Both the position numbers and the translations under genes were made by a program. From Lachnospiraceae bacterium (GTDB lineage Bacteria > Bacillota > Clostridia > Lachnospirales > Lachnospiraceae): DNA of 64,000 nt. The notes beneath the pieces were generated by a model, which was not told the DNA's origin, made no database searches, and was given only the letters and a program-made list of their open reading frames with translations. Each line of letters opens with the position of its first letter. Positions within the stretch are counted from its first letter, which is position 1. Location: positions 56,768 through 120,767 of the forward strand of contig JAQYAV010000103.1 in the NCBI GenBank assembly GCA_029338675.1, given 5' to 3'. Positions 45,835 to 55,484 of the stretch are shown piece by piece.

Positions 45835-46356
45835 CTAATTCAATCTATGAATTTTAGTCTTGTTAGACATCTTTTTTAGATGCTTATTAATTGATACATA
45901 TAGTTTATATATTATTATTGTTAGAAGTGCTGTACTTAATGCTTCTGGAATAATAACTCCTTTAAAATATGCTAAAAATTCTAGTCGGTTTCTTAATAAG
46001 AAATAGACTAAAAATACACAGGTATTAAAAACTATCTCATCAACAATAATAACTAATAGTGGCATTAATACATCTTCAATCATATAATTCTTGTGAAAAA
46101 ATCCATTCAAATATCCAATTAACATATATAAAAACATAAATGGACCTAACAAAGATGTCATATAGCAATCAGTTAAAAAACCACAAAAAAAACCTACAAG
46201 CATTCCCTCTTTTCTGCCTCTCATTAAACCAAATGACATAGTTAATATAAGCATTAAATTAGGAGTAATATTTCCGACAACGTGAAAACCAGTCAATGTA
46301 GTTTGAATGGCAAAATTGATTATTATTAATAAACCAAGTGATATTGCTCTTCTCAT
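45835..46356 (-). CDS. mreD: Rod shape-determining protein MreD
   Basis: 173-residue integral membrane protein with five or six helices (LGLLIIINFAIQTTLTGFHVVGNITPNLMLILTMSFGLMRGRKEGMLVGFFCGFLTDC...). The family is divergent, but this pattern and the position between mreC and the elongation PBP make the assignment safe. It acts in the elongasome with MreC and RodA. It begins 19 bases after mreC. Confidence 0.9.
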   Translation of the reverse strand: MRRAISLGLLIIINFAIQTTLTGFHVVGNITPNLMLILTMSFGLMRGRKEGMLVGFFCGFLTDCYMTSLLGPFMFLYMLIGYLNGFFHKNYMIEDVLMPLLVIIVDEIVFNTCVFLVYFLLRNRLEFLAYFKGVIIPEALSTALLTIIIYKLYVSINKHLKKMSNKTKIHRLN

Positions 46357-46375
46357 CTATTTTCCCTTCACAATT

Positions 46376-47227
46376 CTACTCTTCAATACTTTTCAAAGGA
46401 TCTGTAACAACTAATACCTCTGATATATTAGAAAAATTAACTGCAGGAGTAATTTTAGCTGTAATTGTTAGATTATTAGAATCATATGATATATCAGACA
46501 CATATCCAATCGTAATTCCAGGATGAAATCGATCAGATATGTGTGAGGTTACAACCTTATTTCCCTTAGAAATCTTTGAATTTTTATCGATATTTTTTAG
46601 CACAAGGCAACCATCTTGATATGTTTTTAAATTACCTTCAACTGTACAAAGTGCATTTGCAGGCATAACCTTTCCACTTATATTAGAATTATCATCAATA
46701 ATTGCCCTTACCTTTGAGTAGCTTTTGGTACATTCGATTATTATTCCAGCCAAACCATCATCACACATTACATTTGCACCTTCGAATAGTCCATCATCTA
46801 AGCCTTTATCAATATAAAAGATAGAAAACCAAGAAGTTGAATCCTTAGCAAATACATGGGCAGCAGTTTTGTTTAATTCTGGGTACATTTCATCTAGCTT
46901 ATATAAACTCTGTAAAGAAGCAAATAACTGCAAGTCGTTTTGATATTTTGTAACTGATGTTTTTAACTCAGCAATTTCTTTCTTTAACTGCTCATTTTCT
47001 TTATTTAATTCTTCAATTTCTCTTAAATTTTCAAGCTTACTATCAGTCCATACGCCTATATCATTTATTCCTTTTTGAACTGGAATAATTATTTTGCTAG
47101 TATAATATTTAAGTGTAGTTACACTATCAGCTGCAAAATATGAAAGTAAAAGACATATAACACAAATTATAGTAAATGTTAATAAAAGGTATTTTGGATT
47201 AACATCTTTTCTTCTATCAAATTTCAT
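46376..47227 (-). CDS. mreC: Rod shape-determining protein MreC
   Basis: 283-residue bitopic protein of the elongation complex. One N-terminal helix (YLLLTFTIICVICLLLSYFAA), a coiled coil (about 65-100, LREIEELNKENEQLKKEIAELKTSV), and the extracytoplasmic beta domains (AHVFAKDSTSWFSIFYIDKGLDDGLFEGANVMCDDGLAGIIIECTKSYSKVRAIIDDNSNISG). ATG overlaps the radC stop by one base (TAATG). No mreB gene precedes it, although mreB normally heads this operon. Confidence 0.94.
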   Translation of the reverse strand: MKFDRRKDVNPKYLLLTFTIICVICLLLSYFAADSVTTLKYYTSKIIIPVQKGINDIGVWTDSKLENLREIEELNKENEQLKKEIAELKTSVTKYQNDLQLFASLQSLYKLDEMYPELNKTAAHVFAKDSTSWFSIFYIDKGLDDGLFEGANVMCDDGLAGIIIECTKSYSKVRAIIDDNSNISGKVMPANALCTVEGNLKTYQDGCLVLKNIDKNSKISKGNKVVTSHISDRFHPGITIGYVSDISYDSNNLTITAKITPAVNFSNISEVLVVTDPLKSIEE

Positions 47228-47916
47228 TAAATCATTCCTCTTTCAAGCATACTCACATAACGATTATTTCCAACAATAATATGATCGGATAAATTAATGT
47301 CAATAAGCTTTCCTGCTTCTTTTATTTTCTTTGTTACTTCAATATCACATAAACTTGGTTCTGGAACTCCTGATGGATGATTATGAACTAATACAATATA
47401 AACTGCTTCATATCGAAGAGCTTCTATAAAAATTTCTCTTGGTGATATCAATGCTTGATTTACTGTTCCTTTAGAAAGCAATATCTCTTTTATAAGGATA
47501 TGTGCTGTTGAAAAAAGCATGAGATATGTGCATTCATTTCTTAAATATTTGCATTTTTCAATATAATATTTTGCTATTGAATCAGGACTATTGAATTGCA
47601 AATTATCATATAGTATCTTTGTTGATAATCTATGTGATAATTCAGCAAGAGATAAAATTATTGTAGCCTTTATATCGCCAATTCCTTTGATTTTAGTTAA
47701 ATCCTCACGATGTAAATATTTAAGTGAAACTAACCCCTTATATAAGGGATGAATATTAAATATTTTATTAGCGAGGTCAATGGAACTTATATCTTTTGTT
47801 CCTGATTTTAGTATAATTGCAAAAAGCTCTGCATCAGAAAGACTCTCAACACCATACATAAGGGCCTTTTCGTAAGGCTTTTCACAATCGGCTAAATCTT
47901 TAATTAAATTCTTCAT
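47227..47916 (-). CDS. radC: RadC family protein (JAB1/MPN domain)
   Basis: 229 residues with an N-terminal helix-hairpin-helix-like part (LTKIKGIGDIKATIILSLAEL) and the C-terminal JAMM metalloprotease-like domain, motif VHNHPSGVPEPSLCDIEVT (HxHx7SxxD). The actual function is unresolved in spite of the repair-related name. I use ATG 47916 with aaaggag four bases away; the track start at 47952 adds 12 residues without a better site. It lies upstream of mreC, the conserved Firmicute order, but with mreB missing. Confidence 0.92.
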   Translation of the reverse strand: MKNLIKDLADCEKPYEKALMYGVESLSDAELFAIILKSGTKDISSIDLANKIFNIHPLYKGLVSLKYLHREDLTKIKGIGDIKATIILSLAELSHRLSTKILYDNLQFNSPDSIAKYYIEKCKYLRNECTYLMLFSTAHILIKEILLSKGTVNQALISPREIFIEALRYEAVYIVLVHNHPSGVPEPSLCDIEVTKKIKEAGKLIDINLSDHIIVGNNRYVSMLERGMI

Positions 47917-47951
47917 TACACTCCTTTCACCTCTCCAGGTGCTAAAGTGCA

Positions 47952-48212
47952 TTAAAGCTTCTTATAGATAATTATTCCAAGTACAATACCAAGTATACTT
48001 GCAATATTAATTGTAATCGTGATACCAAAAGTAAGAACTAGTATTCCTAAATTAAGTATAATTGGACCTTCAAGACCAAATGTTTGTCCATACGAAAGCC
48101 AAGAAAGCCAACTAACCTCACTGCAAAGTTTCCCAATAAAACCACCTAATACAATACCACTTAGTAAAATTAAAACTAACGTCCACTTACTTTTTGATGT
48201 TGCTCCTGACAT
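47952..48212 (-). CDS. DUF4321 membrane protein
   Basis: 86-residue protein with two membrane helices (TLVLILLSGIVLGGFIGKL and LGILVLTFGITITINIASILGIVLGIIIY). The order of the elements and the linker SWLSWLSYGQTFGLEGPIILNLGI match DUF4321. The function is unknown; to my recollection members lie next to radC-mreBCD in Clostridia. Its start has ggagga upstream. Confidence 0.82.
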   Translation of the reverse strand: MSGATSKSKWTLVLILLSGIVLGGFIGKLCSEVSWLSWLSYGQTFGLEGPIILNLGILVLTFGITITINIASILGIVLGIIIYKKL

Positions 48213-48281
48213 AAAAGTCCTCCTTTTACTTTCTATAAATGCACTAGTTACTCAACATAGCAAGTGTATATAGTGGTTAGT

Positions 48282-49565
48282 CTACCATACAATTAATCCT
48301 TTTTCTACAATTTTTTGTAAAGACATCATTATACCAAACTTGGCATGTTGATATGTCAAACCACCCTGGAAATACACAGCATATGGTTCTTTCATTGGTG
48401 CATCAGCACTAAGTTCTATTGAAGCACCAGAAATAAATGTACCAGCAGCCATAATAACCTGACTGTCATATCCAGGCATATCCCATGGAATTGGTGTAAC
48501 AAAAGAATCAACTGGTGCAGCAGCTTGGATACCTTCACAAAAAGCTTGAATAAATTCTGGCTTTCCAAATTCAACAGCCTGAATAATATCAAATCTATCC
48601 TCTGTTGCGTTTGGTACTGTTTTAAAACCTAATTTCTCGTATATGTTTGCCGCAAATATTGCTCCTTTAAGAGCTGAAGCTGTAACTGTTGGAGCTAGGA
48701 ATAATCCTTGAGCGATATTTCTTGTAATTCCAAGAGAAGCTCCCACTTCTTTGCCGAGACCTGGACTACTTAATCTATAAGCACAATTTTCAATACATTC
48801 CTTAGTACCACAAATGTATCCTCCAATCGGAGCTAATCCACCTCCTGGATTTTTAATTAATGATCCAACTACCATATCTGCACCAACAAAGGAAGGCTCA
48901 ATTGTTTCAACAAATTCACCATAACAATTATCAACCATACATATTACATCTGGTTTTATTTCCTTACAAAACTTAATAAGTTCACCAATTTGTTCAACTG
49001 ATAATGTTGGTCTTACATCATATCCCTTTGATCTTTGTATCTCAATTAAACGAGTATTTTTATTAATTGCCTTACGTATATTGTCATAATCAAAGGAACC
49101 ATCTGGCAATAAATCCACCTGTTTATATGTAATACCAAATTCTTTCAAGGAGCCTTTAGATTCTCTTACACCAATTACACCCTCAAGGGTATCATAAACC
49201 TTTCCAACAGGTGATAATATTTCGTCGCCTGGACGTAAATTACCAGATAATGCAATAGTTAATGCATGAGTTCCACAAGTAATCTGTTGTCTAACTAATG
49301 CATCTTCTGTATGAAATAAATTTGCATATACTTGTTCAATTGTTTCTCTACCAGAATCATTATAGCCATATCCTGTAGTTCCATTTAAGTGTTCCTCTGC
49401 AAATTTAGCATCTTGCAAAGCTTTTATTACTCTTATCTGGTTTTGCTCCGCAACCTTATCTATTTCATCAAATCTAGACTTTAATTTTTTTTCAATTGTA
49501 GCACAAAAATCATAAACTTTTTCATCAATTCCAATTCCTAAATAATAATCCTTTAAGTTATCCAA
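48282..49565 (-). CDS. Methionine gamma-lyase-family PLP protein (YnbB/aluminum-resistance type)
   Basis: 427-residue PLP-dependent enzyme of the fold-type I Cys/Met family. The likely PLP Lys is in VGSLIKNPGGGLAPIGGYICG, preceded by VDNCYGEFVETIEPSFVGADMVVG. The N-terminal GTTGYGYNDSGRETIEQVYANLFHTEDALVRQQITCGTHALTIAL is characteristic of the YnbB group. Members sit next to miaA in many Firmicutes, as here (26 bases). The physiological reaction is not established; a C-S lyase on methionine-like substrates is a guess from the family. Confidence 0.9.
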   Translation of the reverse strand: MDNLKDYYLGIGIDEKVYDFCATIEKKLKSRFDEIDKVAEQNQIRVIKALQDAKFAEEHLNGTTGYGYNDSGRETIEQVYANLFHTEDALVRQQITCGTHALTIALSGNLRPGDEILSPVGKVYDTLEGVIGVRESKGSLKEFGITYKQVDLLPDGSFDYDNIRKAINKNTRLIEIQRSKGYDVRPTLSVEQIGELIKFCKEIKPDVICMVDNCYGEFVETIEPSFVGADMVVGSLIKNPGGGLAPIGGYICGTKECIENCAYRLSSPGLGKEVGASLGITRNIAQGLFLAPTVTASALKGAIFAANIYEKLGFKTVPNATEDRFDIIQAVEFGKPEFIQAFCEGIQAAAPVDSFVTPIPWDMPGYDSQVIMAAGTFISGASIELSADAPMKEPYAVYFQGGLTYQHAKFGIMMSLQKIVEKGLIVW

Positions 49566-49591
49566 AATTAATCCTCCACAGAAAATATAAA

Positions 49592-50533
49592 TTAAATAAT
49601 ATTTTTTTCTTTTAAAATAGACATAATAAATTTCATTTGACTGTCTGTATCTAATAATTTATCTTTGTCAACAAACACGATATCTTTTTCCCTTCTAAAC
49701 CATGTAAGCTGTCTTTTGGCAAAATGTCTAGTATCTCTTTTCAATATGTATATTGCCTCTTCTAAAGATATTTCACCTTCCAAATAAGAAAATATTTCCT
49801 TGTATCCTAACCCTTGCATAGAAACCATATCTTTAGTAAGGCCTAAATTTTCACGTAAATTCTTAACCTCATTAACTAACCCCTGTTCAAGCATAATATC
49901 TACTCGCTTATCTATATTTTTATATAGCTTTTCTCTATCACAATTTAGTACAAAATAAGCATAATTATATGGTGACTCTTTTTTTGTTTGAGTTTTGTTG
50001 TGAGCTGATATTTTTTCATTATTAAGATGATAATATTCAAGAGCTCTAATAACTCTTTTAACATTGTTTTTATGTATATTTTTAGCTGATTCTTCATCTA
50101 TCTTTTTAAGCATTTCAAATAAATAATCAGCACCATTTTCGTTATATATATTCTCTAATTCTTTTCTATAATCATCCTGCTGTTCTTCTGAAAAATCAAT
50201 ATCCTTCAATACAGCTTGAATATAAAAACCTGTACCGCCAACAATTATGGGAAGCTTTTCTTTTTGTTGTATCTCTAATATCGCTTTTTTAGCCATAGCT
50301 TTAAAGTCAGCAACATTAAAAGAAATATTCGGATCAATTATATCTACAAGATGATGCTTGATCCCTTGCATTTCTTCAGGCATAATTTTTGCTGAACCAA
50401 TATCTAAATGTTTATAAACCTGAATAGAATCTGCAGATATTATCTCTCCATTTAGTCTTTTCGCTAATTCAATTGAAAGAGCTGTCTTTCCAACAGCTGT
50501 GGGTCCAGTTAATACAACTAGATTATTAGTCAT
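49592..50533 (-). CDS. miaA: tRNA dimethylallyltransferase
   Basis: Adds an isopentenyl group to A37 of tRNAs that read UNN codons. The P-loop is VLTGPTAVGKTALSIELAKRLNGEIISADSIQVYKHLDIGSAK, followed by HHLVDIIDP, IIVGGTGFYIQAVL and RDTRHFAKRQLTWFRRE. 313 residues. It completes a modification and repair operon with mutL 13 bases upstream. MiaB, which acts on the product of MiaA, is encoded in the same - strand run. Confidence 0.96.
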   Translation of the reverse strand: MTNNLVVLTGPTAVGKTALSIELAKRLNGEIISADSIQVYKHLDIGSAKIMPEEMQGIKHHLVDIIDPNISFNVADFKAMAKKAILEIQQKEKLPIIVGGTGFYIQAVLKDIDFSEEQQDDYRKELENIYNENGADYLFEMLKKIDEESAKNIHKNNVKRVIRALEYYHLNNEKISAHNKTQTKKESPYNYAYFVLNCDREKLYKNIDKRVDIMLEQGLVNEVKNLRENLGLTKDMVSMQGLGYKEIFSYLEGEISLEEAIYILKRDTRHFAKRQLTWFRREKDIVFVDKDKLLDTDSQMKFIMSILKEKNII

Positions 50534-50546
50534 AAATATCTCCTAT

Positions 50547-52820
50547 TTATACAATTCTTTTAAACTTCTTTTCTAGTTCAGTTTTACTTATTGAAATTAT
50601 AGTTGGTCTGCCATGTGGACATGTATATGGGTTTTCTAATGTCAAAAGTAGTTCTAATAATTGTTCTACTTCTGCAAAGCTAATTTTTGTGTTGCCTTTT
50701 ATTGCAGCTTTACAAGCCATTGTAGATAATCGTCTTACAAATACATCTTTCGACACATATCCTGAATTATCTAATAAATCAGATACAAAACTAAGCATAA
50801 GCTCTTTTGCATCTATACCATATAAATTTGACGGAACACCATTAATCTTAAATTCGTTTCCACCAAACTCTTCAAGATCATATCCAATATTCATGAACAA
50901 GTCATAATTATCTAGAATAATTTGTCTTTCCGCATATGAAACAGTTATTACAATAGGTGGAAGCAATTGTTGTGAATAAACTTGCTTTTCGTTAAGATTT
51001 TTAATTAATTCTTCATATTTTACCTTTTCATGTGCAGCATGCTGATCCATAATGTAAAGTTTATCATCATATTCAATTAACCAATAAGTTTCAAATAACT
51101 GTCCAATAACTCTATGCTTTATTCTTGCAGTTTCAGACAAAAATTCATTATTAAACAAAGACGTCTGCGTATTATATTCAACAATATGTTTATTAGCTTT
51201 TTTATCATATAAAACGGATTGTTCTATATGAGATTTTTCTTTATTATTTTCCTCTATATGAGAACTTTCAACAACAGAGTCCTTATTATGAATATTTGAA
51301 TTATTTGTATCTTTATCTAAAGATGTATTACTACTTTGATTATTTTCTTTAGATGGAATATATACTGCTCCTGAATCCTTTAATAAATTATCAAATATAG
51401 TTGTATCAGAGTCTTTCTCATTTGATACAAGCTCTTTTAAAGCATTATAATTTGAAGTATTTTTATTTAAATTATTACTTATATTATTATTTAGATTACT
51501 ATTTAAATTATTAGCTACATTACTATCTGAATTATTATTTAGATTACTATTTAAATTAATATTTAGATTATCATTTAAATTATTAGCTATATTATTATTA
51601 ATATTATTATTAGTTTTTATATTAGTTTTTATATTAGATTGAATATTAGTATTTAATTCACTAGAACTCCTACCTGCTAATTCTCTTTTTTTCTTTTCAA
51701 CCATATCATTAATAATACTAGATATAACAGTATTATTACGATTTGTCTCAAAGGGTTCAGGAGGCTTTTTAGTTGCTTTTTCATTTTGTGTTTCCGATTT
51801 ATTTGGTGTATTGTCAATACCTGGTTTAGGAATTAGTTCTCGCTCTAATAAACCATTTCTTACACACTTTGTTACAACCTCAAACAGTTCCTTCTCATTA
51901 TCATACTTAAATTCCATTTTAGTTGGATGTACATTTACATCACATTTATCTGTTGACAATGTGATGTAAAGCACCGAAAATGGAAATTTATGTTGCATTA
52001 CAAAGGTTTTGTAGCCTTCTTCTATTGCTCGATTTACTATATTGCTTTTTATATATCTATTGTTAATAAAATAGTTTTCTAAACCCCTGTTTCCTCTTGA
52101 AACATAAGGTTTACCAATAAAACCACTTATCTTAATTCCATTTTCTTCATAATTTACTTCAATAATATTATTAGTAATATCACGTCCAAATAACTGATAT
52201 ATAGTATCCTTAACCTTACCATTTCCAGCTGTATTTATTCTTGTTTGATTATTTACAATAAGCTTAAATGAAATATCAGGATGTGATAAAGCAATCTTTA
52301 GTACTAGGTCATTTATATAAGATGCTTCTGTCATTGGTGATTTTAGAAATTTTTTTCTGGCTGGTGTATTGAAAAACAAATTTCTTACAACAACTGTAGT
52401 ACCGTTAGGGACTCCAACCTCTGAAAATTCTATTTCGTTTCCACCATGAATCACATATTTTACACCTATTAACGAATCAGCTTGTTTGGTAATCATTTCA
52501 GTTTGAGAAACCGCAGCAATTGTAGATAAAGCTTCCCCTCTAAATCCAAGTGATGCAATTGACTCTAAATCCTTAGCTGTAGATATTTTACTTGTAGCAT
52601 GTCTCATGTATGCAGTTTTTACTTCGTCTTTAGAAATACCACATCCATTATCAGTTACACGAATAAGAGACATTCCTCCTTCTTTAATCTCTACAGTGAT
52701 AGATGATGAACCTGCGTCAATGGAATTTTCTAGTAATTCTTTTACGACAGAATAGGGTCTTTCGATAACCTCTCCTGCCGCAATCTTATCAATTGTAGCT
52801 TTATCTAATAATTTAATCAT
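50547..52820 (-). CDS. mutL: DNA mismatch repair protein MutL (endonuclease-active type)
   Basis: 757 residues. The N-terminal GHKL ATPase (about 1-330) has ELLENSIDAGSSSITV, DNGCGISKDEV and SLGFRGEALSTIA. The C-terminal domain has the full endonuclease motif MDQHAAHEKVKYEEL (DQHA-x2-E-x4-E, about 590) plus CPHGRPTIISI, so this MutL nicks DNA, as in organisms without MutH. The linker (about 345-560) contains a ~70-residue stretch of mostly Asn with Leu, Ile and Ser in short repeats, far more extreme than usual. Its start lies three bases after mutS. Confidence 0.95.
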   Translation of the reverse strand: MIKLLDKATIDKIAAGEVIERPYSVVKELLENSIDAGSSSITVEIKEGGMSLIRVTDNGCGISKDEVKTAYMRHATSKISTAKDLESIASLGFRGEALSTIAAVSQTEMITKQADSLIGVKYVIHGGNEIEFSEVGVPNGTTVVVRNLFFNTPARKKFLKSPMTEASYINDLVLKIALSHPDISFKLIVNNQTRINTAGNGKVKDTIYQLFGRDITNNIIEVNYEENGIKISGFIGKPYVSRGNRGLENYFINNRYIKSNIVNRAIEEGYKTFVMQHKFPFSVLYITLSTDKCDVNVHPTKMEFKYDNEKELFEVVTKCVRNGLLERELIPKPGIDNTPNKSETQNEKATKKPPEPFETNRNNTVISSIINDMVEKKKRELAGRSSSELNTNIQSNIKTNIKTNNNINNNIANNLNDNLNINLNSNLNNNSDSNVANNLNSNLNNNISNNLNKNTSNYNALKELVSNEKDSDTTIFDNLLKDSGAVYIPSKENNQSSNTSLDKDTNNSNIHNKDSVVESSHIEENNKEKSHIEQSVLYDKKANKHIVEYNTQTSLFNNEFLSETARIKHRVIGQLFETYWLIEYDDKLYIMDQHAAHEKVKYEELIKNLNEKQVYSQQLLPPIVITVSYAERQIILDNYDLFMNIGYDLEEFGGNEFKINGVPSNLYGIDAKELMLSFVSDLLDNSGYVSKDVFVRRLSTMACKAAIKGNTKISFAEVEQLLELLLTLENPYTCPHGRPTIISISKTELEKKFKRIV
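51468..51650. repeat. Asn-codon repeat region in mutL linker
   Basis: On the + strand attatttagattactatttaaatta-type units recur with attagctatattatt-type units. They encode NNLNSNLNNN-like repeats in the MutL linker. The copies are imperfect. Confidence 0.8.
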
Positions 52821-52823
52821 ATA

Positions 52824-55460
52824 CTAACCTCTTATTCTATCCTTTAGCTCCTGCAGGAATAACATAGCCTTCATAGGTGTCATATTATTTATGTCTAAAT
52901 TTTTTATTTCGTTAGTGATTTCCATATCTATTGGAGAAGCAAATAACGATAACTGCTCAAAATCATCTTTTTTTTCTGAAAATGTAGACTTTTCTTCTAC
53001 TGCTTTAACTTCAATTGATTTTGCCTTTCGTGCAATATCAGAATCAACAAGTTGAGCACATATTTCATCTGCACGCTTTAAAACCATTTCTGGTACTCCT
53101 GCTAATCTCGCAACCTGAATACCATAACTTCTATCAGCACCGCCTCTTATAATTTTACGAAGAAAAACAATATTATCTCCATCCTCTTTTATTGCAATAC
53201 AATAGTTGTTAACAGAGGAAAGCTTGCCCTCAAGCTCTGTTAATTCATGATAATGTGTAGCAAATAATGTTTTAGCTCCAAGTATCTCCTTATCGGCAAT
53301 ATACTCAACCACTGCCCAAGCAATACTAAGTCCATCAAAGGTTGATGTTCCTCGACCTATTTCATCTAAAATAAGCAAGCTATTACTTGTTGCATTTCTA
53401 AGAATATTGGCAACCTCATTCATTTCAATCATAAATGTAGATTGTCCAGAGGCTAAGTCGTCAGAAGCACCAACCCTTGTAAATATTCTATCACATAACC
53501 CAATATTTGCTGATGCTGCAGGTACAAAGGAGCCAATTTGAGCCATTAAAACAATTAAGGCTGTTTGTCTCATATAAGTTGATTTACCTGCCATGTTAGG
53601 CCCAGTAATTATTGATATTCTGCTTTCAATATTATTAAGATATGTATCATTAGCTACAAAAGAATCGTTATTTAATACCTTTTCTACAACAGGGTGTCTA
53701 CCTTCTTTAATATCAATAACACCGTCATTATTAATCGATGGTCTAACGTAATTATTTTTTTCTGCAACATGAGATAATGAAGCTAATGCATCAATTTCAG
53801 CAATATACTTTGCAGTTTGCTGTACACGAACTAAAGCTTCTCCTAATTTATCTCTTAGCAAAACATAAGTTTCATACTCTAAAGCGTAAAGCTTATCTTC
53901 TGCACCTAAAATTGTGTTAGATAACTCATCTAATTCATCTGTGGTGTATCTTTCTGCATTTGCTAGTGTTTGTTTTCTAATAAAATAGTCAGGCACCATA
54001 TCCTTAAATGAATTAGTAACTTCAAAATAATATCCAAATACTTTGTTATACTTTATCTTAAGACCTTTTATTCCAGTCTTGTCTCTTTCTTTTGATTCTA
54101 AATCTGCAAGCCAGTTTTTACATTCAGTTTTTGCAACTTTGAGTTTGTCGATTTGTTCCATATAGCCTGGCTTAAATATTCCACCTTCTTTTATAGAAAT
54201 TGGTGGTTCTTCTTCAATTGATGCCTCTAAAAGATTATATAAATCATCTAATACATCAAAAGAATTATATATATCTAAAAATCGTTTTGAATCAATTTCC
54301 AGCAAAATATTCTTTATGTCTGGAAGATACTTAATTGAATTCTTAAATGATAGTAAATCTCTTGGATTTGCAGTCTTTAAGGATATTCTTGTCATTAATC
54401 TTTCCAAATCATATATTGAATTTAAATATTCTCTTAACTCTTCTCTTGCAATAATTGCATTATTTAATGCCTCAATAGAGTCAAGTCTAGCTTCAATTTG
54501 TGTTTTGTCTAATAAGGGCTGTTCTACATATTCACGAAGCTTTCTAGCCCCCATTGCAGTTTTGGTTTTATCCAAAACCCAAAGAAGTGATCCTTTTTTT
54601 TGTTTATCTCTTAAAGTTTCTGTTAACTCAAGGTTACGTCTTGTAGATGAATCTAACAACATATATGAATCAACTGAATATAATTCAATAGTATTCATAT
54701 GCGTCAGACTATTCATTTGTGTATCATATAAATACTGAAGTAGAGCACCCGTAGATATAATTGTTTCATCAAAATCCTTTAACCCTAATCCTTCAACACT
54801 GGATACCTTGAAATGGCGTTTGATAGTTGTTAAGGCAGTATCAAAATCACAATAATGATCAGGTGAAACTGTAGTTGATATATTTAACTTCTCGACAGTA
54901 AAGCTTAAGTCTAAATTAGAACTATTTATAGTATTTTGATAAATTATCTCTGTTGGTTGATATTTATTTATCTCATCAATTACCTTATCGTTGGACAACA
55001 CGTAACAAGTTTTTAGTACTCCTGTTGATATATCAGCTACTGTAATTCCAAAATGCTGATTATAATATGAAATACTCATCAAATAATTATTTTTATTATC
55101 CTGTAATATCTCCATAGACATATTTGTTCCTGGAGTAACAATTCTAATTACCTCACGCTTTACTAACCCCTTTGCTAATTTAGGATCCTCTACCTGTTCA
55201 GCAATAGCAACCTTATAACCTTTTTCTATTAAACGATTAATATAACTATCTGCAGCATGAAAAGGAACGCCACACATTGGTGCTCTCTCTTCTAAACCGC
55301 ACTCTTTTCCTGTTAATGTAATTTCTAATTCCTTTGAGGCAGTTAAAGCATCCTCAAAAAACATTTCGTAGAAATCTCCTAATCTATAAAACAGGATACA
55401 ATCTTTATATTTTTCTTTTGTTTGTACATATTGCTCCATCATTGGAGATAATTTTGCCAC
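52824..55460 (-). CDS. mutS: DNA mismatch repair protein MutS
   Basis: Mismatch recognition ATPase. The N-terminal domain has the mismatch-reading motif CILFYRLGDFYEMFFEDA (Phe-x-Glu). The ATPase has Walker A ITGPNMAGKSTYMRQTALIVLMAQIGSFVPA (about 620) and DEIGRGTSTFDGLSIAWAVVEYI. The C-terminus, NMTPMKAMLFLQELKDRI, is the conserved dimer or tetramer tail. 878 residues is normal. It forms a tight mutS-mutL-miaA unit; upstream is a SulP transporter gene 24 bases away. Confidence 0.97.
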   Translation of the reverse strand: MAKLSPMMEQYVQTKEKYKDCILFYRLGDFYEMFFEDALTASKELEITLTGKECGLEERAPMCGVPFHAADSYINRLIEKGYKVAIAEQVEDPKLAKGLVKREVIRIVTPGTNMSMEILQDNKNNYLMSISYYNQHFGITVADISTGVLKTCYVLSNDKVIDEINKYQPTEIIYQNTINSSNLDLSFTVEKLNISTTVSPDHYCDFDTALTTIKRHFKVSSVEGLGLKDFDETIISTGALLQYLYDTQMNSLTHMNTIELYSVDSYMLLDSSTRRNLELTETLRDKQKKGSLLWVLDKTKTAMGARKLREYVEQPLLDKTQIEARLDSIEALNNAIIAREELREYLNSIYDLERLMTRISLKTANPRDLLSFKNSIKYLPDIKNILLEIDSKRFLDIYNSFDVLDDLYNLLEASIEEEPPISIKEGGIFKPGYMEQIDKLKVAKTECKNWLADLESKERDKTGIKGLKIKYNKVFGYYFEVTNSFKDMVPDYFIRKQTLANAERYTTDELDELSNTILGAEDKLYALEYETYVLLRDKLGEALVRVQQTAKYIAEIDALASLSHVAEKNNYVRPSINNDGVIDIKEGRHPVVEKVLNNDSFVANDTYLNNIESRISIITGPNMAGKSTYMRQTALIVLMAQIGSFVPAASANIGLCDRIFTRVGASDDLASGQSTFMIEMNEVANILRNATSNSLLILDEIGRGTSTFDGLSIAWAVVEYIADKEILGAKTLFATHYHELTELEGKLSSVNNYCIAIKEDGDNIVFLRKIIRGGADRSYGIQVARLAGVPEMVLKRADEICAQLVDSDIARKAKSIEVKAVEEKSTFSEKKDDFEQLSLFASPIDMEITNEIKNLDINNMTPMKAMLFLQELKDRIRG

Positions 55461-55484
55461 ACTACCACCTCGTAAATAAATCTA

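Noticed and set aside
54316-54738. 140-residue + strand ORF opposite mutS
   Set aside because: Antisense shadow of the conserved mutS core.
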